A stretch of DNA of 19,998 nt, from assembly GCA_937895955.1 (NCBI GenBank), contig CALAZI010000181.1, positions 1 to 19,998 on the forward strand. The letters run 5' to 3'. The notes under the pieces were generated by a model. It was not told the DNA's origin. It saw only the letters and a program-made list of their open reading frames with translations, and did no database searches. Of this stretch, positions 14,605-19,998 are shown piece by piece; the stretch's first letter is position 1, and each line of letters starts with the position of its first letter. Origin of the DNA: an uncultured Alphaproteobacteria bacterium. GTDB taxonomy: Bacteria > Pseudomonadota > Alphaproteobacteria > Caulobacterales > Parvularculaceae. The position numbers and the translations under genes are program-made.

Positions 14605-15135
14605 ATGACTGAGCAAGCCAAAGGCGCGAGATCAACCATCGTCGAAGCGTTCACCCGCCTCGTTCTTGCAAAGCGCGACTCGCGTCCGCCTGTCGCCGAT
14701 GTTCTGAGTGAAGCCGGCGTCGCCCGCTCGACCTTTTACGAGCATTTCGACAGCCGCGATTCCCTGCTGCTGGAAGCGTTTCGAACGCCGCTCGGCTTCG
14801 TCGCGGACGCCGCGACGCGCGAAGAGGGAGACGCCGGCGCCGAAGACGGTCTTATCGACATTCTCGACCATCTTCGCGATTACAAACGGGGCGCCGTCGA
14901 CATTCTAACCGGTCCGCTGGCGCCGCGCGTCGTGCGCGCGCTCGCCGAGCTTATTTCTGATCGCCTGCCGGACTGCGCGCCGAAGCCGGCGCTTCATCTT
15001 GCAGATATCCAGATCGGCTTCATCCGGCTTTGGCTGACGGGCGAAACGCCCTATGCTGCGCACGATCTCGCCCGCCTCATGATTCGCAGCGCCGCAGCTC
15101 AGCGTGCGATTATGACCGGGAATTCCAGTTTCTAG
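14605..15135 (+). CDS. TetR family transcriptional regulator
   Basis: This 176-residue protein has an N-terminal helix-turn-helix: PPVADVLSEAGVARSTFYEH then FDSRDSLLLEAF (about residues 28-60), the standard TetR pattern with the STFYEHF recognition helix. The C-terminal part is the ligand and dimer domain, which does not reveal the inducer. The ATG at 14605 is chosen over an upstream in-frame TTG at 14569 because GGAGAG precedes it and the TTG lies inside the operator palindrome. It probably represses itself and the divergent membrane protein. The EamA gene follows after six bases and may be co-transcribed. Confidence 0.93.
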   Translation: MTEQAKGARSTIVEAFTRLVLAKRDSRPPVADVLSEAGVARSTFYEHFDSRDSLLLEAFRTPLGFVADAATREEGDAGAEDGLIDILDHLRDYKRGAVDILTGPLAPRVVRALAELISDRLPDCAPKPALHLADIQIGFIRLWLTGETPYAAHDLARLMIRSAAAQRAIMTGNSSF

Positions 15136-15141
15136 GCTTCT

Positions 15142-15981
15142 TTGTCCAACACCGTTTTTCTCGTCGTTCTTCTCGCCGCCTTCATGCATGCGGCGTGGAA
15201 CGCGATCATCAAGGATCGCGGCGACCGTTTCTTTTCGATTTCAACGCTCGGCGTCGCTCAAGGCGTCATCGCGCTTTGCCTGACGCCCTTTGTCGGCATG
15301 CCGGAACAGGCGGTCTGGGGCTGGATCGCCGCGTCGGCGGCGCTTCATACGGGCTACAAGCTCTTCTTGATTCGCGCCTATACGGCCGGCGATCTCGGCC
15401 AGGTCTATCCGTTGGCGCGCGGGTCGGCGCCGCTCTTGTCCTCCCTGATCGCGCTCCTCTTCCTGCACGAGACGCTGGGGCCTTTTCTTTGGGCGGGCGT
15501 CGTCACGCTTTGCGCCGGCATCGCGCTGATGTCGTTCAAGGGCGGCGTCGCCCGCGCGCTTGACGCCAGCGCCGTCTTTTGGGCGCTCGGCACCTCGCTC
15601 TTCATCACCGGCTACACGATCGTCGACGCTGTCGGCGCGCGCGCCGCTGAGTCGGCGGCGACCTATATCGTCTGGATGTTCGTCTTTGACGGGCTCGCGA
15701 TCGCGCTCGTTTACGCCGGCGTCCGGCGCGGGCGCGTCAATGCGGCGTTGCGCGAATTGCCGTTCGGCGTTCTCACCGCATGCCTGTCGCTCGGCGCCTA
15801 CGGCCTCATCATCTGGGCGATGACGCAGGCGCCGATCGGCGCGGTCGCGGCCTTGCGCGAGTCGAGCATCCTCTTCGCGCTGGCGATTTCGGTTCTTTTT
15901 CTGAAAGAACGCGCAAGCGTCTGGCGAATCGCGTCGGCGGTCTTGATCCTTATCGGCGTCGCCTTGATGCGCATCGCCTGA
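15142..15981 (+). CDS. EamA/DMT superfamily transporter
   Basis: This 279-residue protein has about ten hydrophobic helices in two EamA repeats, typical of drug/metabolite exporters. The N-terminal motif FMHAAWNAIIKDRGDRFF, the mid-protein YPLARGSAPLLSSLIALLFL, and the second-repeat end ALRESSILFALAISVLFL then KERASVWRIASAVLILIGVA are characteristic. The start is assigned to TTG 15142, because the first ATG (15184) would cut into helix one. There is no clear ribosome site, so translation may be coupled to tetR, whose stop is six bases away. The substrate is unknown; being next to tetR it could be part of that regulon. Confidence 0.9.
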   Translation: MSNTVFLVVLLAAFMHAAWNAIIKDRGDRFFSISTLGVAQGVIALCLTPFVGMPEQAVWGWIAASAALHTGYKLFLIRAYTAGDLGQVYPLARGSAPLLSSLIALLFLHETLGPFLWAGVVTLCAGIALMSFKGGVARALDASAVFWALGTSLFITGYTIVDAVGARAAESAATYIVWMFVFDGLAIALVYAGVRRGRVNAALRELPFGVLTACLSLGAYGLIIWAMTQAPIGAVAALRESSILFALAISVLFLKERASVWRIASAVLILIGVALMRIA

Positions 15982-17145
15982 TCAGACGGCGGCGGTCCAG
16001 ATTTTCTCGCCGATGATCGATGTGACGATAACGACCAGAATGACGAAATAGATGAAAGCCGACATCGCCGAGGTCCAGATCGTCTTGATCCAGCCGCGTT
16101 TATAAGCGCGCCTTAGCGCCAGCGTGAAGTAAAGACCAAGCAGAGCCATTGAAACGGGCATTATTTGCGGAACGCCGAACTGCCCCAGCAGGATCGCCGC
16201 GCCGAAAATCGCGAAGCCGGTCGCATGGCTGTAGAGCGACAGGACGAGATGATCGAAGAAGAGCGCGCCGCGCCCGCGAATGAACAGCGCCAGAATGAGC
16301 GCCAGAAAGGGCGCCATGAAGAACATGACGCGCGGCAGCCAGAGATTGACGCTCTCGTTGAATTTCAGGGGATCCGAGACGAGCGCATCGACGCCGGAAA
16401 CGACCCGGTTGAACCCTTCAGCGACGTCGTTTTTCGTCAGCGCCTCGCCGCCGATCTCGGCTTGAATCTCGCTCCCGTCTTTCTCAATCTCCGCCGTCGC
16501 CGCCGTTGAAACGCTTTGCTTGCATTCGCGCCATTTCTCTTCATCGAATTTGATATCCTGCGGCCGCACGAAGAATCGCGCCTTGAAATTGATGCTGCAA
16601 TTGACATCCTGCCCGTCAATAACGAGGGCTTCGGTTGTGGATGTCGCCGCTTCAACCTTGGCGCGCGTTTTTTCATCCATTTCGTCGAGCGCGGCGGCGA
16701 ATTCCGCTTTTTCGGCCGCGACCTGTTCCGGCGTTTTAGCCGTCACCTCGAAAGCGACGAACATCGTTTTCGTCAGGCCGAGAATGAGGAAGAAAATAAA
16801 ACTGACGACAAGGAACAAGCGAACCGGCGGCGTATAGCGCGAGCGTCGGCCGTGACTGTAATTCGACGGCACGAGGCCGGGCGAAGACGCCATCAGCCCC
16901 AGCGTCGACCACATGCGCGAGTCGAAGGCGAAGGTGTCCTCGATGAAATCCCGAAGGAGAACGAACGTGCTGCGCCGCATGTCGTCGTTTTTCTGGCCGC
17001 AAATCGCGCAATAGGGCCCGACGATTTCCGCCGCGCAGGAAAGGCAGCGCTCGCCCGTCGACGAAAGCGCGACGGCGCTCTTCTTCTTCGCGGTCTCGTC
17101 GACGCCGCCGCCGTCGCCCGGATCAATGTCAGGAATATCGCCCAT
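15982..17145 (-). CDS. DUF3667 membrane protein with N-terminal zinc ribbon
   Basis: This 387-residue protein begins with a four-Cys ribbon, CLSCAAEIVGPYCAICGQ (C34, C37, C46, C49), then the DUF3667-type block FIEDTFAFDSRMWSTLGLMA followed by PGLVPSNYSHGRRSRYTPPV. A first helix (about 107-127) is followed by a long polar loop (about 128-265) rich in Ala, Glu and Lys, probably periplasmic, then four helices up to the C-terminus. The function of the family is unknown. Its stop directly abuts the stop of the convergent EamA gene (TGATCA), with no spacer for a terminator. Confidence 0.88.
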   Translation of the reverse strand: MGDIPDIDPGDGGGVDETAKKKSAVALSSTGERCLSCAAEIVGPYCAICGQKNDDMRRSTFVLLRDFIEDTFAFDSRMWSTLGLMASSPGLVPSNYSHGRRSRYTPPVRLFLVVSFIFFLILGLTKTMFVAFEVTAKTPEQVAAEKAEFAAALDEMDEKTRAKVEAATSTTEALVIDGQDVNCSINFKARFFVRPQDIKFDEEKWRECKQSVSTAATAEIEKDGSEIQAEIGGEALTKNDVAEGFNRVVSGVDALVSDPLKFNESVNLWLPRVMFFMAPFLALILALFIRGRGALFFDHLVLSLYSHATGFAIFGAAILLGQFGVPQIMPVSMALLGLYFTLALRRAYKRGWIKTIWTSAMSAFIYFVILVVIVTSIIGEKIWTAAV

Positions 17146-17197
17146 CTCGCCCTCCCGGCCGGAAGGTTATTCCATTGGCGGACGAATGAAAATGACC

Positions 17198-17479
17198 TCA
17201 CCTTTCGCGCGAACGGCGCGCGCGCAGGACGGCGCGCGTCTTGAGGGTCAGGATCAGCCCCGCCATCAGGATCGTCACAGAATTGGCGATGATGATCGGC
17301 GCGCTTGACAAGAGGACGCCGTAAACGAGCCAGAACGCGACGCCGGCCGTGAACATCGCATACATCGCCAGCGAAATCGCGTTGGTGTCGCCGGTGCGGA
17401 TCGTCCTTGCCGCTTGCGGCAGGAAGGAAAGCGTCGTCAAAACGGCGGCGATCCCGCCGACGGCGTCGATGGCGGACAT
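17198..17479 (-). CDS. SemiSWEET family sugar transporter
   Basis: This 93-residue protein has three helices and the PQ-loop motif TLSFLPQAARTIRTGDTNAI (Pro21-Gln22), followed by SLAMYAMFTAGVAFWLVYG, which is the SemiSWEET layout. Such proteins dimerise to form a sugar uniporter in the inner membrane; the substrate here is unknown. ATG 17479 is preferred over longer starts because AAGGGAG lies just upstream and the family begins there. It is divergent from gluQ and 52 bases downstream of the DUF3667 start, on the same strand. Confidence 0.92.
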   Translation of the reverse strand: MSAIDAVGGIAAVLTTLSFLPQAARTIRTGDTNAISLAMYAMFTAGVAFWLVYGVLLSSAPIIIANSVTILMAGLILTLKTRAVLRARRSRER

Positions 17480-17561
17480 GCTTGCTCCCTTGCGGCGATC
17501 GCGCGGGGCTGTATCACGAAAGGCGACGGGCGCGATAGAAGCGCCCATTCCGTTTGCGGCC

Positions 17562-18431
17562 ATGACCGATTTCGTCACCAGATTCGCGCCGTCGCCGACC
17601 GGCTATTTGCATCTCGGCCACGCCTTTTCGGCGCTGACAGCGTTTAGAGCCGCCAGGGAAGCGGGCGGCCGCTTCCTTTTGCGGATCGAAGACATCGACC
17701 GGGGACGCCGCAGGCCGGAATTTGAAACGGCGATCTATGAAGATCTCGCCTGGCTCGGCCTTGAATGGGAAACGCCGGTTCGCCGCCAGTCGGATCATTT
17801 CGCCGATTATGAAGCCGCGCTTTCAAGGCTCATCGACAAGGGTCTCGTCTATCGGTGCTTTAAGACTCGCAAGGAAGTGCTCGATGAGATTGCACGCGCG
17901 CCGCATCTCGGCCGCGAAGGCCCCGAAGGTCCCGCATTCATCGGCGCCGCCTTGCCGGAAGCGGAAGAAAGCGTCCTGATCATCGCCGGCGCGCCTTTCG
18001 CCTGGCGCCTGTCGATGGCGCGCGCGCGCAAATCGCTCGGGCCGCATTTCGACCGGCTTTCCTTCATCGAACAGGACATCGACGGCGCGAACGAACGGCG
18101 CGTTCCCGCAACGCCGGAGATTTTCGGCGACGCGGTGATCGCCCGCAAGGATTCCGGCACGAGTTATCATCTCGCTTCGGTTCATGACGACGCGCTCGCC
18201 GGCGTCACGCATGTCATTCGCGGCGATGATCTGCGCGCGGCGGCGCATCTTCATGCGCTCTTGCAGGCGCTTCTGGAATCGCCTGCGCCCGTTTACCGGC
18301 ACCACGAACTCATCGCCGACGACAGCGGCAAACGCCTCGCCAAGCGCGACAAGGCCGCGACCTTGCGGTCGCTGCGCGACGCAGGGGCGACGCCCGCCGA
18401 TCTTTATCGCCGACTTGGATTTTCCGACTGA
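17562..18431 (+). CDS. gluQ: Glutamyl-Q tRNA(Asp) synthetase
   Basis: The protein has 289 residues, the size of a GluRS catalytic core without the anticodon-binding domain. It activates Glu and attaches it to queuosine of tRNA-Asp. The HIGH motif is in RFAPSPTGYLHLGHAFSALT (HLGH 17-20), followed by LLRIEDIDRGRRRPEFE, and the KMSKS-like motif is GKRLAKRDKAATLR. The substrate block YHLASVHDDALAGVTHVIRG is present. The start ATG 17562 gives the standard N-terminus. The zinc cysteines of the E. coli enzyme are not conserved: the region reads VYRCFKTRKE with one Cys (C99, the only Cys in the protein). Confidence 0.95.
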   Translation: MTDFVTRFAPSPTGYLHLGHAFSALTAFRAAREAGGRFLLRIEDIDRGRRRPEFETAIYEDLAWLGLEWETPVRRQSDHFADYEAALSRLIDKGLVYRCFKTRKEVLDEIARAPHLGREGPEGPAFIGAALPEAEESVLIIAGAPFAWRLSMARARKSLGPHFDRLSFIEQDIDGANERRVPATPEIFGDAVIARKDSGTSYHLASVHDDALAGVTHVIRGDDLRAAAHLHALLQALLESPAPVYRHHELIADDSGKRLAKRDKAATLRSLRDAGATPADLYRRLGFSD

Positions 18432-18469
18432 GCCGCGGCGCAGAATTCGCCCGATATCGAACGCAAGCG

Positions 18470-19081
18470 TTAGGGCGCTGGGATGTCGCTCATTCGGACG
18501 CGATAGCGGCCCGTCATCGGCCATGAGAAGAGAACGTCCTCAAGCTTCGGCCCCGAGCCGATATTGTGCACGACCATCGGCCAGCCCGAGGCGCCGATCT
18601 CATCCGTCACGATTCCGATATGCGGAAGAAACCCGGCGTCGCCGCGCAAATTCCAGGCGACGATGTCGCCGGGCTCATACGCGCGCGCATCCAGGCTCGG
18701 CGAAAGCCGCCATCCCTTGCGCGCCATGAAAATTTCGAGATTGGGAACGCGGCGATGATCGATATTGGAATCGGCGCGGGCGAGGCCCCAGAATTGCGGA
18801 TAGGCGGCGAAATTCGCCGTCATGTCCTCATGCACGAGCCGCTGGAGATCGATATCAAGCTTGCGCAGCGCGCGGACGATGACGTCCGCGCAAACGCCCT
18901 TGTCCGCCGCGACGTCGCCCATCGGATAAGCGAGGCGCTGATAGGAAGCGTCATAGGTGACGCGATGGCGGGTTTGCTCGACGGCGGCTGCGGAAACGCT
19001 TGCGCCTAAGGTCGCGGGCGCGGCGAGCGCCGGCGCAACCGCGAGGAGCAAAAGCGTGAAAATCGCCGCGACTGACTTCAT
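18470..19081 (-). CDS. Secreted DUF1287 protein
   Basis: This 203-residue protein has a Sec signal peptide, MKSVAAIFTLLLLAVAPALA, probably cut after residue 20. Family blocks include KGVCADVIVRALRKLDIDLQ, RRVPNLEIFMARKG, YEPGDIVAWNL, LPHIGIVTDEIG and MVVHNIGSGPK. DUF1287 proteins have an NlpC/P60-like arrangement with Cys (here GVCAD) and His (LPHIG) in candidate catalytic positions, so a periplasmic hydrolase is possible but not shown. It is convergent with gluQ (38 bases) and divergent from the DoxX-like gene. Confidence 0.9.
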   Translation of the reverse strand: MKSVAAIFTLLLLAVAPALAAPATLGASVSAAAVEQTRHRVTYDASYQRLAYPMGDVAADKGVCADVIVRALRKLDIDLQRLVHEDMTANFAAYPQFWGLARADSNIDHRRVPNLEIFMARKGWRLSPSLDARAYEPGDIVAWNLRGDAGFLPHIGIVTDEIGASGWPMVVHNIGSGPKLEDVLFSWPMTGRYRVRMSDIPAP

Positions 19082-19199
19082 GCCGGCGATGAAACTCCGA
19101 CAATGCGGCGCCGCGATGGCGCAGCGATGTCATTCAAGCGAAATTGTGAGGAGACGATGAGCGCTGATCCGGTTAACCTTCGCGCGCGGAGGCTCAACC

Positions 19200-19625
19200 A
19201 TGAAACCAGTCCTTTTGCTCGCCCTCAGGGCGTCGACCGGCGCATTGTTGATCGTATGGGGCGCCTTGCGCGCCTTTTCCCCCGAACGCGGCGTCGGGCT
19301 TGCGAATAAATATTACGGCGGCGCGGTCAATTCCGAAGCGATTCAGGCGGCGTTCGGCTGGGGCGAGATCGCCCTCGGCGCGCTCGTCATTCTCGGCCTC
19401 TTCCGGGTCGTCGCTTACCCGCTGCAGGCGTTGATGCTCGTCGGCGGGGCGCTCGCCATCTGGAAGCACCTTCTCGACCCGTTGAGCCTTTATCTGTTCA
19501 CGGGCGAGGCGAAGGCGAACATCCTCTTCTTCCCCTCGACGACGGTCGCGATCGCCGCGCTCATCCTGCTGGCCTTCAAGGCCGACGACCGGCTGGCGCT
19601 CGACCGGCTGATCGGGCGAAAATAG
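19200..19625 (+). CDS. DoxX-like integral membrane protein
   Basis: This 141-residue protein has four hydrophobic segments (about 4-23, 48-66, 69-88, 105-124). The layout of helix one followed by LRASTGALLIVWGALRAF and the short AFGWGEIALGALVILGLF second helix resembles the DoxX/SURF4 superfamily of small membrane proteins. Their function is mostly unknown; some are linked to redox stress. The ATG is supported by GGAGG eight bases upstream. The YccF-domain gene follows after 83 bases. Confidence 0.7.
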   Translation: MKPVLLLALRASTGALLIVWGALRAFSPERGVGLANKYYGGAVNSEAIQAAFGWGEIALGALVILGLFRVVAYPLQALMLVGGALAIWKHLLDPLSLYLFTGEAKANILFFPSTTVAIAALILLAFKADDRLALDRLIGRK

Positions 19626-19708
19626 CGCCGGAACGCGGATCGCACGCGACGAATCGCATGCAATGCGCCCTCGCGCTTCCTATATGATGGAGGCGAAGGA
19701 GGCGCCCC

Positions 19709-19998
19709 ATGTTCCGTGACCACCCGATTTCGGAGAACGACGCGATGGACCCGATGTCGTTCATCCTCAACATTCTCTGGCTGATCGCCGGCGGCGCAGT
19801 GGCCGCACTCGGCTGGTTCATCGCCGCGGCCGTCATGGTCGTGACGATCATCGGCATTCCGTTTGCGCGGGCCGCTTTCGACAACGGCGTCTATACGCTC
19901 TGGCCGTTCGGCGTTCGCGCCTATGACCGCGGCGCGCTTTACGGGGAAGATATCGGCACGGGCCCCCTCGGCTTCCTCGGAAACATCATCTGGTTCGT
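19709..19998 (+). CDS. YccF-domain inner-membrane protein, C-terminus cut by window edge
   Basis: The 96 visible codons begin MFRDHPISENDAMDPMSFIL. The YccF (DUF307) domain starts at NILWLIAGGAVAALGWFIAA, continues VMVVTIIGIPFARAAF with the family's IGIPF block, then TLWPFGVRAYD and GPLGFLGNIIWF, where a second repeat begins. The family is a small membrane protein of unknown function. ATG 19709 has an AAGGAGG site with a six-base spacer; an ATG at 19744 is an alternative. The gene runs off the right edge. Confidence 0.85.
   Translation, partial: MFRDHPISENDAMDPMSFILNILWLIAGGAVAALGWFIAAAVMVVTIIGIPFARAAFDNGVYTLWPFGVRAYDRGALYGEDIGTGPLGFLGNIIWF

Noticed and set aside
17349..17561. N-terminal extension of gluQ by 71 codons
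   Set aside because: It overlaps the divergent SemiSWEET gene and is not homologous to the family, whose N-terminus starts at ATG 17562.
19157..19309. ATG with a good GAGGAG site just before the DoxX-like gene
   Set aside because: The frame gives a 50-residue Arg-rich peptide that overlaps the DoxX-like gene in another frame. It could be a leader peptide, but nothing else supports it.
19655..19667. CGCAT/ATGCG inverted repeat and a CTATAT box before the YccF gene
   Set aside because: The repeat is short and there is no -35 element at a suitable distance, so no promoter or operator is claimed.
1..19998. Search for CRISPR arrays, tRNA or rRNA genes, insertion sequences, phage genes and defence or biosynthetic clusters
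   Set aside because: No direct repeat arrays, no transposase or integrase, and no RNA gene pattern was found by eye. The window reads as housekeeping and membrane-protein genes.

Overview
This is a high-GC stretch of an alphaproteobacterial chromosome. The main evidence is a complete aa3-type cytochrome c oxidase cluster in the usual alphaproteobacterial order: ctaC, ctaD, ctaB, a small coxF-like gene, ctaG, ctaE, a DUF983 gene and SURF1. tldD is divergent next to ctaC. The genus cannot be fixed from the sequence alone. Nothing looks like a phage, insertion sequence, integron, CRISPR array, rRNA or tRNA, and codon use appears uniform, so this reads as core chromosome with some lineage-specific genes.

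Layout. Positions 1-2800 hold, mostly on the minus strand, a thioesterase cut by the window edge, a dual CDGSH iron-sulfur protein coupled to it, the transglycosylase MtgA, a DUF805 protein (plus strand), a DUF1761-like membrane protein and a GFA/CENP-V-type zinc protein. The gap at 2798-3132 contains the decayed remains of a secreted cupin gene. Positions 3133-12261 are all minus strand apart from one possible 50-residue ORF. They run, in transcription order, from ctaC (12261) through ctaD, a terminator, an unknown three-helix membrane protein, another terminator, ctaB, coxF, ctaG, ctaE, an unknown lipoprotein, DUF983 and SURF1 to glyQ. Together these supply the three core oxidase subunits, heme O synthesis, CuB delivery (CtaG) and the SURF1 assembly factor.

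Positions 12471-19998 are mixed: tldD; a TetR regulator divergent from an unknown membrane protein with a perfect 10-bp-arm palindrome between them; an EamA-type transporter; a DUF3667 membrane protein; a SemiSWEET; glutamyl-Q tRNA(Asp) synthetase; a secreted DUF1287 protein; a DoxX-like membrane protein; and a YccF-domain protein cut by the right edge.

I see no convincing new multi-gene system. The most interesting points are the TetR/operator/membrane-protein module, an insert of roughly 90-100 residues in CtaC with a His-rich CtaD N-terminus and an enlarged CtaE loop, two unknown genes embedded in the oxidase cluster, the frameshifted cupin remnant, a GluQ without its zinc cysteines, and two hairpins that carry a stop codon in their loop at convergent gene ends.
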